Positions 9,066 to 18,529 of a DNA stretch of 64,000 bases are shown here, in pieces. Under the pieces are notes generated by a model. That model was not told the DNA's origin. It was given only the letters and a program-made list of their open reading frames with translations, and did not search any database. The stretch covers positions 372,001 through 436,000 of the forward strand of contig CBDCZB010000004.1 in NCBI GenBank assembly GCA_965224415.1, read 5' to 3'. Position 1 is the stretch's first letter. Each line of letters starts with the position of its first letter. The position numbers and the translations under genes are program-made. The DNA comes from DAOUJI01 sp965224415. GTDB lineage: Bacteria; Chloroflexota; Dehalococcoidia; Lucifugimonadales; JAGWBF01.

Positions 9066-10703
9066 CTATTGAAGCAGAAACCCTTCATAACCATTGGCCG
9101 CCACCTCTGCACACTTGGCCCGATAGGCTGGGGCGCTGTCCGGATAGAGGAGCAAGGCGTGTGCCTTGCCGGGGATGTTCGTCCCCACGAACCAATTGGT
9201 TTTGGCCTGGGTCCGGAGCGAGCCTACGCTCAACTCGGCGATGTGCTCCGTCCAGGCCTCTTCCGCCTGTGGGCTGGCCGAAATGCGCGCAAAGCCCTTG
9301 TCGCGCATATAGCCTACGCACTCGCTCACCCACTCCACGATGGCCTCGGCGCATCTGGGGAAGTTGCAGGACGCTGCCGAATTGACGATGAAGAGATTCG
9401 GGAAGCCCGCGCTCTGGACGCCCAGATAGGTGCGCGGGCCCTCGGCGAACTTATCCGTGAACGCCTGTCCGCCTTCGCCACGTATATCCATCCTGGTCAA
9501 TGACCCGGTCACGGCGTCAAATCCCGTGGCAAAGATGATGACGTCCAGCTCATACTCGTCATCGCTGGTTTTGAGGCCGTTGGGAGTGATGCGCTCGATC
9601 GGAGCCTCGCGCACATCAACCAGTAAGACATTGTCTCGGTTGTACACCTCATAATACCCGCTCTCCAGGGGGAGGCGCTTGGAGCCGAAGGGGTGGTCCT
9701 TGGGCACGAGTTTTTCCGCCACCACTGGGTCCTTGACACGCTCGCGGATCTTATTGCGGACGAATTCGGCGTAGTCCTCGTTGGCCTCCCCGGGGTTCAT
9801 GATGTCCTGGAAATTGGCCTGCCATTTCTTGAAACCGGGCTCCGCCCACAATTCTTCGTACTGCGCCAGCCGCTCTTCCGGTGAGACTTCCAGGGCCGAC
9901 CGCGGGTCGGAGTCGTACATAAACGCGCTTTTGCTTTCGCGACATTTTTCGAAGATTTCGGGGTAGGTGGCCTTGATCTTGCGCTGGGTCTCGGGATCGA
10001 TCTCCAAGTTGCGCAAAGGCGCACAGTAATTCGCCGTGCGCTGGAAGACCGTCAGATGGGAGACCTCCTTGGCGATTTCCGTGATGAGCTGCACGGCCGT
10101 GGCCCCGGTGCCGACGACCCCCACACGCTTGCCGGCTAAATGCATGCCTTCCTGCGGCCATCTGCCGGTGTGACACCAATCGCCCTTGAAGCTCTCCAGC
10201 CCCTCGAACTCGGGGAGGTAATGCGCGGACATAATGCCAACGGCCGCGATTAGAAATTGCGCACGCGCACGGTGGCCGTCCTCCGTTTGGACCTGCCAGA
10301 TATTCTCCCCCTCATCGTAGACCGACGAAGTTACGCGGGCATTGAGCTGAATGTCCCGGCGCAGGTCAAACTTGTCCGCTACGTAGTTGAGGTAGCGCTC
10401 GTTCTCCGGCTGGCCGGAAAAATGCTCTTTCCAGTCCCATTCCTGGAGGAGTTCCTCCGAGAAGGAATATCCGTAGGTGTAACTCTCCGAGTCGAAGCGC
10501 GCGCCCGGGTAGCGATTCCAATACCAGGTGCCGCCGACCCCGCCACCATCTTCGAAGACCCGAACCGAGAGGCCAAGCTGACGTAGGCGGTACAACTGAT
10601 ACAGCCCGGTGAGCCCAGCGCCGATGATAATGGCGTCGTACCGCTCGACCCCGTCGTCCAGCCCCGCACCGGCTGACGAGCCTTCTTGTAGAGAATCTCC
10701 CAT
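9066..10703 (-). CDS. FAD-dependent Baeyer-Villiger-type monooxygenase
   Basis: A roughly 545-residue class B flavoprotein that would use NADPH and O2 to insert oxygen next to a carbonyl. It shows the FAD Rossmann motif GAGLTG (28-33), GGTWYWNRYPGARFD, the type I BVMO fingerprint FxGxxxHxxxWP as FKGDWCHTGRWP (172-183), and the NADPH motif GVVGTGATA (195-203). Length matches cyclohexanone/phenylacetone monooxygenases. The start is ATG 10703, with GAGGAGG seven bases upstream; GTG one codon earlier is possible. A ketone-to-ester or lactone step would fit the SMP-30 lactonase in the same region, but that link is speculative. Confidence 0.88.
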   Translation of the reverse strand: MGDSLQEGSSAGAGLDDGVERYDAIIIGAGLTGLYQLYRLRQLGLSVRVFEDGGGVGGTWYWNRYPGARFDSESYTYGYSFSEELLQEWDWKEHFSGQPENERYLNYVADKFDLRRDIQLNARVTSSVYDEGENIWQVQTEDGHRARAQFLIAAVGIMSAHYLPEFEGLESFKGDWCHTGRWPQEGMHLAGKRVGVVGTGATAVQLITEIAKEVSHLTVFQRTANYCAPLRNLEIDPETQRKIKATYPEIFEKCRESKSAFMYDSDPRSALEVSPEERLAQYEELWAEPGFKKWQANFQDIMNPGEANEDYAEFVRNKIRERVKDPVVAEKLVPKDHPFGSKRLPLESGYYEVYNRDNVLLVDVREAPIERITPNGLKTSDDEYELDVIIFATGFDAVTGSLTRMDIRGEGGQAFTDKFAEGPRTYLGVQSAGFPNLFIVNSAASCNFPRCAEAIVEWVSECVGYMRDKGFARISASPQAEEAWTEHIAELSVGSLRTQAKTNWFVGTNIPGKAHALLLYPDSAPAYRAKCAEVAANGYEGFLLQ

Positions 10704-11058
10704 CACAGTTCCTCCTCTAGGCCTCTCAACGGTTCCAGGGTTCCAGTTTGAACTGTCCCCTCATACAAAGATGTCACGTGCGTCTTCGACGCTTCCAGAG
10801 GAAGTCTTTTAGTGCACCCAATCCTACCACCTCCATGGATACACCGCATCCGACACCGCTTGTGGTCAATTCGCTCCACTCTCACAATCCCCTGTCAGTC
10901 GTCCGGGTCCAACTCGGCGGTGCGGCAGGAGGGGAATCGTCGGGAGTCATGGGGTATATATGAAGGCGGGCGAATCGTTGGCCCCAGGGATATGGGGCTT
11001 CAGACGCCATCAAACTAAGACCACGGAACTTTCGACATCCCTCGTGCGGGCTCATCTA
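10704..11058. other. Intergenic region upstream of the monooxygenase
   Basis: About 355 bp containing the GAGGAGG ribosome binding site of the monooxygenase gene at its left end. I see no further gene, hairpin or clear promoter. Confidence 0.4.
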
Positions 11059-11849
11059 TTATGCCAGCACCCTGTCAAAGACATACCGACCAATGTCCCG
11101 GTTCTCCTCGAAGGAAAACCCGGCGAAGTCGCCGTTGTACCCAATCAGTGGGACCAGGTTTTCGTGGGTGGAGCCGTGGGTACGCAGGTTGGGCGGCATC
11201 GCCACCTCCGTTACGTCCCCGAATACTGCATTCGCTTCGCCTGTCACGACGATATCACCGATGCGCTCACCGCGTAGCCTAAATCTTGCCACGGCTTCTT
11301 CCCTGGAGATGGCATCCTCTACACCGGGCGTTTCCCTTATCACTTTCAGGGCTTCGGCAAGGTCGCGGGGCCGAAGGTGCAAGTACATGCAGCCTCCCAA
11401 GTTGGCGTGGTGCACCACGTACCGGTCCTTGATTATGGGCGCCGTGTGAGCCTTGATCCGCCGGCTTGTCAAGACCCGCGCAAGGTCCACCATCTGAGAC
11501 TTCCGAGACATGCCGTGGTCCGCGGTGACCAAAAGGGTCATGTCTGGGTAGGCCTCGACCAACTCACCGATCGCCTCATCCATGATGGAGAGGTGCCTTT
11601 GGGACTGAGGATGATCCGGTCCATATGTGTGCATGGCGTAGTCGGTGGTAGCGATGTATACAAGGTCGGCGGGGCGTTGTGACATGATGTAGCCGGCCGC
11701 TCGGATGACCCAACCGTTGACCTCGAGCGAGTATATTTCGGGTGATGGGCCGACGCCTGCGACGACCCAGTCTGGCGGCTGTTCCGATGAAACTGTGACG
11801 GCGGCGCCGTTGCCTAGCAAGGTCCGCAGCTTATCTTTAGACGTAACTA
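11059..11849 (-). pseudogene. C-terminal remnant of a phosphonoacetate-hydrolase-like alkaline phosphatase superfamily gene
   Basis: The surviving about 260 residues contain the SKDKLRTLLG segment typical of phosphonoacetate hydrolases, the metal-ligand pattern TTDYAMHTYGPDHP, and LLVTADHGM. The reading frame stays open to the end of the IS630 element at 11850, where it stops abruptly with no start. The missing N-terminal part would carry the catalytic Thr nucleophile and first metal ligands, so the product should be inactive. This family cleaves C-P or phosphoester bonds with Zn. The truncation is directly explained by the adjoining insertion sequence. Confidence 0.75.
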
Positions 11850-13071
11850 GTACTGAACCAAATCAGGATTGGCAGGGATAGAGGCGATGGAGTTTGCGTC
11901 TGGCGTCTTGGGCAGTGAACCGCCAGTTAATGGTAGCTCCTATCGCGTTCCGCTCTGACACGCAGGCGCTGACGGCTCTTTCCAGGCTGTCCTCATCTCC
12001 GTTGCGTCCGCGCAGGCAGGCCCGGGCCAGCACGCTGAACTCGATCTCCGCCATATTCAGCCAGCTTCCGTGCTTGGGAGTGTGGTGCAACTCCAGCCGC
12101 TTGGCGATGCGCCGGGCCTCGGCCGCCGGGAAAGTCTCGTAAAGCGAGGCCATCCGATGCGTGTTCAGATTGTCGAGAACCAGCCGAATCACCGGGACAT
12201 CGGGGTAGGCCTCATCCACCAGCCACCGCATCTGCTGAGCGAAGTCCTGCATGGTGCGTTGCCGGGTTATCGCCACGTGGCGCCAGCCCCGGCGAGGCTC
12301 ACAGGTGAGGAACAGGTTGCGCGTCCCTCCCCGCTGGTATTCGTAGTCCTCACGCCTCGGCCTCCCAGGCTTTGCCGGCAGCGGTTCCCTCACGTCGGCC
12401 AGCAACTGGGTGGAGGTCTCGTCAAAGCAGACCACCGGCCTCTGCGGATCGTAGGGCTCGGCGTAGAGATCCAGCACGTCCTCCATGGCCGCCACGAACT
12501 CTCCACCTACCTTGGGGATGCACCATTGTTTCTTGAGCCACGGCTTGAGCGTGTTTTTTTTAGCCGCAGGCGGACCGTCTCGGGAGATAAAGACTCCACC
12601 AATCCCAACTCCACCACCTTGCCCGCCAGGGCCCGCATGGTCCAGTGGTCATGACCGTCGGGCACCGGGCTGCAGGCCAAGGCTATCAGGTGGGCCTCCA
12701 CCCTTTCATCCACCTTTCTGGGCCGGTTGACCTGGTTATGGTGCCTCAGCACCTCGTCCAGTCCTTCCTCGGCATACCGCCGCTTGGTGCGGAACACGGT
12801 CCGCTCCGACACGTCCAGTGCGGTGGCCACCTGGGGGGCGGTCCAGCCCTCATCTATCTTGATCAGGATGCGGGCCCGGGTAATCGCCTGTGCGGAACTC
12901 CTCCCAGCCCTGATCATCTTCCTGAGCCGTCCCTTTTCCTGTGTTGCCAGCCGGACTCCGTACTTCTCCTGCACCATGACCACCTCACATCCCACAACCC
13001 TTCGTCTATCCCCAAGGTAGCATCCTGTCTGGGCTCACGTACTAACTGACAATGCCAGATTGGCCGAATAC
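11850..13071 (-). mobile_element. IS630-family insertion sequence, copy 1 (1,222 bp)
   Basis: It is bounded by TA dinucleotides (11848-11849 and 13072-13073), the target IS630/Tc1 elements duplicate. The ends form an imperfect inverted repeat: GTACTGAACCAAATCAGGAT on the left against GTATTCGGCCAATCTGGCAT read inward from the right. The length equals that of the second copy. It carries a two-frame transposase. The left flank is a broken phosphonoacetate-hydrolase-like gene and the right flank a broken binding-protein gene, so the flanks are not two halves of one gene and a deletion or rearrangement must have occurred at the element. Confidence 0.85.
11863..12995 (-). CDS. IS630 transposase, two frames joined by a -1 shift
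   Basis: The N-terminal frame (12995-12507) has helix-turn-helix segments such as SSAQAITRARILIKIDEG and QVATALDVSERTVFRTKRRY. The C-terminal frame (12495-11863) has the DDE nuclease: Asp in CFDETSTQL, Asp in LVLDNLNTH and Glu in MAEIEFSVL. The frames meet at an A8 run (complement of 12554-12561) just before the end of the first domain. A -1 slip there gives LKKNTLKPWLKKQWCIPKV, which reads smoothly into AAMEDVLDLYAEPYD. The second copy has the same arrangement, so this is most likely programmed frameshifting rather than decay. All three catalytic residues are present. Confidence 0.85.
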
Positions 13072-13298
13072 TAGAGGGTTTGGTTAAGGAGCAAAGCCGG
13101 ACTCTCGACACCTTCGAGAGACGTCAGATAGTACGCGAGATAGAGATAATCACCATGACCAAGGACAGCCACTGGATTCTAGCTTTCGTGAAGACCTTCT
13201 CCCGAGTGTTCAACCGGGACAAAGTGGCTGGGCAGATGCCGACCCAAAGTGGGTATATCGAGAGTAAGGCAGAGCATCTCTGGTTAGTGAACCCATAG
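13072..13298 (+). pseudogene. C-terminal remnant of a second binding-protein gene
   Basis: Just right of the insertion sequence an open frame encodes about 72 residues that closely match the end of the lipoprotein at 4544-6613, for example FERRQIVREIEIITMTKDSH, GQMPTQSGY and the terminal LWLVNP. All upstream parts (signal peptide, binding domain) are missing at the IS630 boundary. The next gene downstream is the NHL paralog, reproducing the gene order of the first cluster. It has no plausible start signal and is non-functional. Confidence 0.85.
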
Positions 13299-13373
13299 TT
13301 GTCTCGGAACTAGTCGCGTGCTCCAGGGGCCAATGGAGGTCTAGCCATGAGACTGCGGGAAGGGCGCTGAACT

Positions 13374-14411
13374 ATGACGACATTCGGCAAAGGTGACTTT
13401 CGGTACGAGGTGGTGGAGCCCTTCTTCAAGCGTCCCCGCAGGGCCGCGTTCATCGACGGCCCTGACGTGGCCGTGGACAATGACGACAACGTTTACTTGC
13501 TCACCCGCAGCTCGTACGCGGTGGTCTTCATATTCGACAAGAACGGGGCCTTTCTGGACTCCTGGGGCCGCATGGGAGACGACTTCGGAGCGCCCCATGG
13601 CATTACCATCGGCCCCGATGGGAACGTATATACCGCCGACAACCAGAACCACACTCTGAAGGTCTGGACCAAGGAGGGGAAGCTTCTCCTTACCCTGGGG
13701 CGTGCCAACCAGAATGCGCCTGTGCAGAGCGGGGACCCTTTCAATATGCCGACCCATCTGTCAGTCGCGTCCAACGGGGACCTCTTCGGCTCAGACGGCT
13801 ACCAGAACTCCCGGGTCCACTGCTTCGACCCCTACGGCAAGCTAAAGTATTCCTTCGGCAGCCATGGCACGGGGCCCGGGCAGTTCAACTGCATCCATAG
13901 CCTCTTCATAGACCGAACCGATAACGACAAGATATACGTAGCGGACCGTTACAACTGTTGCGTGCAGTTCTTTACCAAGGAAGGGGAGTTCCTGGGCAGG
14001 TGGGAAGGCTTGCACATGCCGAACCACGTGCGCCGAGGGCCCGACGGGAACTTCTACGTGGCGGAGCTACGCCACAGGGTAAGCATCCTCAGCCCGGAAG
14101 GTGAGGTACTGGCTCGCTGGGGCGAGGAGGAAGGGCTGGAGGTGGACGATCGCCCTGGCATCGGAGCTTACGGCGTGGAGGCGTTAGGGCTGCCCGATTC
14201 CCCCAGCCGGGACCCTACTCTGATGCCCGATGGATACCCCATGGCTAAAGGGGTTGTGAAGAACGATCCGGGCCCGGGGCTTTTCGGCGCTCCCCACGGC
14301 ATCGCCGTGGACTCTGAGGGGAGCGTATACGTGGCGGAGGTGTGCGAGGCTGTCATGGGCGTAGACCGAGGGCAGCGCACTTTCCAGAAGTTCGTCCGCG
14401 TAAACAGGTAG
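13374..14411 (+). CDS. NHL-repeat beta-propeller protein, copy 2
   Basis: A 345-residue NHL propeller nearly identical to the product of 3424-4455 over most of its length. The central stretch from about residue 45 to 230 differs at only a few positions. Divergence concentrates at the N-terminus and in the loop before the last blade (DDRPGIGAYGVEALGLPD). Start ATG 13374 aligns with the TTG start of copy 1. Upstream only the 3' stump of its former partner, the binding-protein gene, remains, so its original promoter has probably been lost and expression may depend on the insertion sequence. Function unknown. Confidence 0.8.
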   Translation: MTTFGKGDFRYEVVEPFFKRPRRAAFIDGPDVAVDNDDNVYLLTRSSYAVVFIFDKNGAFLDSWGRMGDDFGAPHGITIGPDGNVYTADNQNHTLKVWTKEGKLLLTLGRANQNAPVQSGDPFNMPTHLSVASNGDLFGSDGYQNSRVHCFDPYGKLKYSFGSHGTGPGQFNCIHSLFIDRTDNDKIYVADRYNCCVQFFTKEGEFLGRWEGLHMPNHVRRGPDGNFYVAELRHRVSILSPEGEVLARWGEEEGLEVDDRPGIGAYGVEALGLPDSPSRDPTLMPDGYPMAKGVVKNDPGPGLFGAPHGIAVDSEGSVYVAEVCEAVMGVDRGQRTFQKFVRVNR

Positions 14412-15012
14412 AATAGTCAGGTCAAGCGGACGGCCACTCGGTTGAAGAAGACACCAACGGCAAGACGTGCTCTATAATGAGTCTACTAGTCCGTCAGCCA
14501 GGTTCGCCTCATCGCTACAGTGTAAATCGGTGACAGGCCGTCGAACATTCGACACTGTTGCTTTGATTCGTGTCTTGTCGCCGCGAGTTCGCGAGGGCGG
14601 GGCAGGCCCTCGAACAGGTTGAGGCGCTTTCCCCTGGCCCCCTGGATGTTCAGCCTTTCATACGGGCAGGCAGCGTCCTACAAGCTGGTGCATAGCACGT
14701 CTGGTTATGGAAGTCGTTTTACTAGCGGTGGAACTCCGGCTCCCTTTCGGGGTCGGCCCAGTTGGTTAGTGCGAAGATCAGTCCATTCGGATAACGTCCT
14801 TCCTTGATCCTCTCCCCACACACTCGTTCCTTGCGGGCTGGCGGGAAGTCAACGGCGCAGTTTCAACTGGCTGAACAGTGTTGCTGTAATTGCCGTTCAA
14901 ACCACTCAGCTATTTCTCGATAGAGAGCCGTCATATCCCTGAGTGCCGGCCTAGCTCCTTCAACCCAAGGGCTTTCTACATTCGCTGTCAGGAGACCAAC
15001 TGTACGTAGCAC
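14412..15012. other. Gene-poor region
   Basis: About 600 bp downstream of NHL copy 2. I see no open frame with a ribosome binding site, no tRNA-like fold and no clear repeat. Confidence 0.4.
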
Positions 15013-15582
15013 CTACCCAAGTTGCTCTAGGAGATAGAGGAACGTCACCTTCACTTGTACTTCATCGTAGTGACCACCAGGGCGTACAGTCCGCCGTACA
15101 GTTGTGAGTGCCAACAGGCTTAGACGCCGTGGGTGTGCGGCTCTTTCGCTGAGGTCTCCGTATTTCTCATCCCACGCTTTTTTGGCTTCGGGTGAAATTC
15201 GTTCAGCCATCTTGCCGTAGGTCGGGTCTCCACTGCTGATAGATCCTTTATCATCGAGTAGCGCGTCCAACGTTGGAGGATGGGTTTCTGCGTCTTCTGC
15301 AACAAGCTGGTCCTCCATGGCCATCCGTACCAGTGCCGACGCCTGCTGGTAGTAACCGTGTTCCAATAACTGTCTGGCAATGTGCAGTGAATTGAAACTT
15401 CTCACGGCAAGGAACATTTGGGCATCTTCCAGTCGGCCATCTGGTCGTTGCTTCACATAGGCGAAAGCATCTAAGCCTTGGAGAATATGATCGAGGGCGG
15501 CATCGACAACTTCAAGCTCACGACCATGGTTCATTCGTATCTGAGATGCAACGTCGTTTTCGTTCAACTCAATCACTCTCAT
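15013..15582 (-). CDS. Hypothetical helical protein
   Basis: About 189 residues if read from ATG 15582 (MRVIELNENDVASQIRMNH); the open frame continues upstream to 15789 but the extra part looks unlike the rest. The body is predicted helical, with RSFNSLHIARQLLEHGYY and QASALVRMAMEDQLVAEDAE reminiscent of HEPN-like/DUF5677 helical proteins. I cannot assign it to a family with confidence. No Shine-Dalgarno sequence is visible at either start. It lies in the rearranged region near a methyltransferase-like gene on the same strand. Confidence 0.5.
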   Translation of the reverse strand: MRVIELNENDVASQIRMNHGRELEVVDAALDHILQGLDAFAYVKQRPDGRLEDAQMFLAVRSFNSLHIARQLLEHGYYQQASALVRMAMEDQLVAEDAETHPPTLDALLDDKGSISSGDPTYGKMAERISPEAKKAWDEKYGDLSERAAHPRRLSLLALTTVRRTVRPGGHYDEVQVKVTFLYLLEQLG

Positions 15583-15801
15583 GTGGCGTTGTCTGAACTC
15601 AGCAGGTATTGACTTTCCTCCTGAAATGCCGCCGCGATGCGGTTCGATGCATGATCGGACGCTCAGTTCGTCAGCGGGTATCCTAACAGGCTGCGGAAGA
15701 AAGGTAAGGCACTCAGCCGCAGTGTATGGAGCCTCAACTGTCTCGGCGGCATTCGGCATGTGATAGGCCAATTCGCCAGCACCATTCAACGCTGTCCTCC
15801 A

Positions 15802-16488
15802 TCAACCGCGCGTGGCAATCCAGACGACATGATGTGCGCCTCCCTTGCGGCTGCTTCCACCACGCGCCCGCACCTTGACTTCATCCACCTCGAAACCGGC
15901 ACGGCGCAAACGTCTGACGAATGGCGGTTGAGAACCGGCAGACCATATCGCCAATACCCCGCCGCGCCGCAACGCCGCGTAGGTGGCGGTCAGCCCCGGC
16001 AGGCTGTAAAGCCAGTTGTTGCCCTTTCGGACCATCGCCTCCGCGCCATTGTCGACATCAAGCATGATGGCATCGTAGTCACCTCTGGCGGCCGTTATCA
16101 ACTGGACAACGTCGGCTTCATGGAGTTCAGTCCGGCGGTCGTCAAGAGGTCGGCCGGCCAAATCGGCAAGCACTCCCCGGTTCCATTCAACCACGGCTGG
16201 CACCAGCTCCGCGACCACCACCCGGGCATCCTCGCCAAGGATGTCCAGCGCCGTTCTCACCGAGTAGCCCATTCCCAGACCGCCAATCAGAACGCGGGCC
16301 CTCGGCCGTTTTGCCAAGTTCTGACAGCCCAGTCTGGCCATGGCTTCTTCTGATGACCCATAAACCCGGCTGTTCATGAGTTCCAGGTTATCCGCTTTGA
16401 GCGAGAACTCAGAGTCACGTTGGTACAAAACGAGCTCCGCTCCTCCGCCAGGGGTTTGGGTCCGGCCGATCAACTGCCAAGGATTCAT
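15802..16488 (-). CDS. Spermidine-synthase-like SAM-dependent protein
   Basis: About 228 residues with a Rossmann methyltransferase/aminopropyltransferase fold. The nucleotide-binding loop reads RVLIGGLGMGYSVRTAL, followed by acidic strand 2 (VVVAELVPAVVEWNR) and DYDAIMLDVDNGAEA. The loop is GGLGMG rather than the GGGDGG of true spermidine synthases, and the DxxDP segment is altered, so it is more likely an uncharacterised relative than a polyamine enzyme. The start is ATG 16488 with CGAGGT just upstream; an earlier start at 16557 is less likely. A small Cys-containing gene lies upstream on the same strand. Confidence 0.65.
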   Translation of the reverse strand: MNPWQLIGRTQTPGGGAELVLYQRDSEFSLKADNLELMNSRVYGSSEEAMARLGCQNLAKRPRARVLIGGLGMGYSVRTALDILGEDARVVVAELVPAVVEWNRGVLADLAGRPLDDRRTELHEADVVQLITAARGDYDAIMLDVDNGAEAMVRKGNNWLYSLPGLTATYAALRRGGVLAIWSAGSQPPFVRRLRRAGFEVDEVKVRARGGSSRKGGAHHVVWIATRG

Positions 16489-17056
16489 TGATACCTCGCG
16501 ATCATGTCTGGAGCAGCCGGGGCAATATCCTAGGCGGGATCCGATTCCGTGAACCACTGGATCACCCGGGCGCTCTCTTCAGGTCTGTTTCAGGACGATG
16601 ATGCATCTCCCGCAGTCCCTCTCCCGGATGCCGGAATCGTTCCCGGGGGGTTCCCTGAAGGTTTGCTCTCTGTTTCTGGGCAGGGCGCCGCACATGGGTT
16701 TCCCGGTCTGTCCCGCTGCCGGGTAGTGTTCCGCCGCCGGCGGTCTGCTCAGGGTCATTTTGCCTCCCCTTCCGCCTCCTTTCGGGAACTGGATGACGTG
16801 AGGGATTGCCGCTATTCAGGATCCACTCTAATCTAACCAGCCTGCTTCTCAGCACCAGCCGGACGCAGGGAGAATCCGTTGCCGCTTCACCAACCCTTCC
16901 CGGCGCAACCGGTCTTCCACGGTCTCCACGTCCGCTTAGTGGGAAGCTCAAACCCGGCCAGCTGGTACTCGCAGCATGGTAGGCCAGTGCCAGGCTTTCG
17001 AGATCAGACGATGTTACCGCAGCTCAGCGAAGATTTCTTATTACAATAACAAGCCC
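16489..17056. other. Intergenic region containing only a small gene
   Basis: Apart from the 59-codon frame at 16579-16758, no gene is supported. The right end runs into transposon debris. Confidence 0.4.
16579..16758 (-). CDS. Small Cys-containing protein of 59 residues
   Basis: The start ATG (16758-16756) is preceded by two Shine-Dalgarno-like stretches, AAAGGAGG further up and GGGGAGG four bases before the ATG. The protein has TGKPMCGALPRNR around Cys23 and ends DCGRCIIVLKQT, with Cys47 and Cys50 spaced as CxxC. This suggests a small metal-binding fold, though only three Cys are present. I do not recognise it. The strong translation signal is the main support. Confidence 0.45.
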   Translation of the reverse strand: MTLSRPPAAEHYPAAGQTGKPMCGALPRNREQTFREPPGNDSGIRERDCGRCIIVLKQT

Positions 17057-17196
17057 TCAGCCCTCCGGCGCCGAGTACTCCAGCATCTTGCGCACCGTGT
17101 CCCGGTGCAGACCGAACACCCGGGCAGCCTCCCGAGTGCTCATCCCCTCCACCATGAGGCCCGGCGCACCCGAACGTACAGTTCCACCTTGTACAT
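17057..17196 (-). pseudogene. IS21-family istA 5' fragment, frameshifted
   Basis: Read from ATG 17196 the frame starts MYKVELYVRVRRA, the standard beginning of IS21 IstA transposases. After a frameshift it continues in another frame as VEGMSTREAARVFGLHRD, then TVRKMLEYS, and stops. The rest of istA and all of istB are absent. It is an old fragment in a zone of mixed transposon debris. Confidence 0.7.
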
Positions 17197-17243
17197 CCTT
17201 CACACCCGCCTCGCCGGTCCATATTACTCCACCCTTTACATCG

Positions 17244-17480
17244 ACCCCCGAGCAGCGAAAGGAGATCCTGCAGATGGTCGTGGATGAGGTCATCGTCCAC
17301 AGGAACGACAACGTGGACATCACGCTGGCTATACCCATTGAAAGTGAGCCCACTACGGAAGATTCCGTGTCCGTACGAACTTTAGCAAACTTAACAACTT
17401 TAGAACCTTCATGGGCTGGACACAATCGACACGAAAAGCTACGGTACTCGTGGGCGGTCGATTTGGATACAACCAGGTAA
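17244..17480 (+). pseudogene. C-terminal fragment of a serine recombinase
   Basis: The frame encodes EQRKEILQMVVDEVIVHRND followed by NVDITLAIPIE, resembling the C-terminal end of large serine recombinases (the segment after the zinc ribbon). No catalytic domain is attached. It lies back to back with the IS21 fragment. The match is by eye and short. Confidence 0.45.
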
Positions 17481-17692
17481 GGTCAGGCGGATCGAAAAAT
17501 GGTTGTGCCACCTCGACCCTAATGACCGGTTCGAGCATTCTCAGATGGGCCTGGGGGGACTGTACGCAGTACCAGGTTTGACCTTGCGTTTCTGTTGGAG
17601 TGACTACGGGACCTTCTACAGCCACTATCGCATCCTTTAGTCGCCCCGCTATAGCTCTCAAGCCCCCCTCGACAATCGTCACGGCGTCTCCC

Positions 17693-18246
17693 TCATAGTG
17701 GCAATTTCAGAGCAGAACCCTCGCTATCTGGGCCAGCCTCCCGCACTGGAACGACCAGTTCCGGCCCATCGTTGGCGGGGCTGTTGACCAGGAAGGAGAC
17801 CTCGTATGCTGCCATCTCGTCGGTGGTGTAGGGAGTCAGGATCCTAGCAAGGGCAGGGTCCTGGATGTCATGGTCCAGCCAGAAGGACTCCAGCTTCCTC
17901 GGCAGGATGACTGGCATCCGGTCATGGATGGGGCTAAGCAACTCGTTGGCCGACGTGGTAATGATGGCGCAGGAGCAGACGATCTCGCCCTTCGGGTCCC
18001 GCCACGCATCCCAGAGACCCGCGAAGGCGAAGGGCTCCCCCGACGCCATCACGATCCGCATGGGCCGCCTGCTGGAGCCCTTCCTTTCCACTCATAGAAA
18101 CCATCGGCCAGGACCAGGCACCGTCGTCTCTGGAACGCAGTGCGGAAGCTGGGCCTCTCGGCGACCGTCTCAGCGCGGGCGTTTATCATCCGGCTACCCA
18201 CCGACGCGCTCTTGGCCCAGGAAGGAATCAGCCCCCAGCGCATGTA
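17693..18246 (-). pseudogene. SRAP (YedK/HMCES-like) gene, N-terminally truncated and frameshifted
   Basis: SRAP proteins crosslink abasic sites in single-stranded DNA through Cys2. Here the first frame has MRWGLIPSWAK, INARAETVAERPSFR and CLVLADGFYEWK. A frameshift near 18060-18090 moves to the frame with PMRIVMASGEPFAFAGLWDAW and later IHDRMPVILP. The N-terminal MCGR segment with the catalytic Cys is missing; its place is taken by an IS3-type transposase start at about 18247. Both lesions make it non-functional. Confidence 0.75.
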
Positions 18247-18529
18247 AGCACAGATCACTCACCGTGACCTCACGACGGAACCCCCCCAACACGATCCGTA
18301 TCTTCTCTTCGGGCGCATATCTACGTCTCGTTGCCGCCTTCACCCTGCGGACGAATGACCTGGTCTCCTCGCTCCGCTCCTGGGCGGCCGCTGCTTTACT
18401 CACCCGTGACTGGGTCACGCTCTGCTCCTTTCATGACGTACTCTACCCTCGTCCAGGAGCTCGCTCTACCCGCTCAATCTCTCGGGTTTCCTAACCCCTA
18501 ATGTGTCCCATTTTCGCTGACGGTCTACA
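18247..18529 (-). pseudogene. IS3-type orfA 5' fragment with its terminal repeat
   Basis: From GTG 18418, with AAAGGAGC upstream, the product contains RRRYAPEEKIRIVLGGFRRE and VTVSDLC, the helix-turn-helix start of IS3-family OrfA. Homology ends near 18247, where the SRAP sequence begins. About 110 bp upstream the minus strand reads TGTAGACCGTCAGCGAAAAT from 18529, which resembles an IS3-type terminal inverted repeat. The remainder of the element is gone. Confidence 0.6.

Noticed and set aside
11863..12995. Treating IS630 copy 1 transposase as a frameshift pseudogene
   Set aside because: The same split occurs in copy 2 at an equivalent A run, and a -1 slip restores a complete DDE protein.
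15582..15789. Extended N-terminus of the helical hypothetical protein
   Set aside because: The extra segment is unlike the rest and no start signal supports it.
17353..17682. A 109-codon minus-strand frame in the debris zone
   Set aside because: It has no recognisable domain, overlaps the recombinase fragment and lacks a convincing ribosome binding site.
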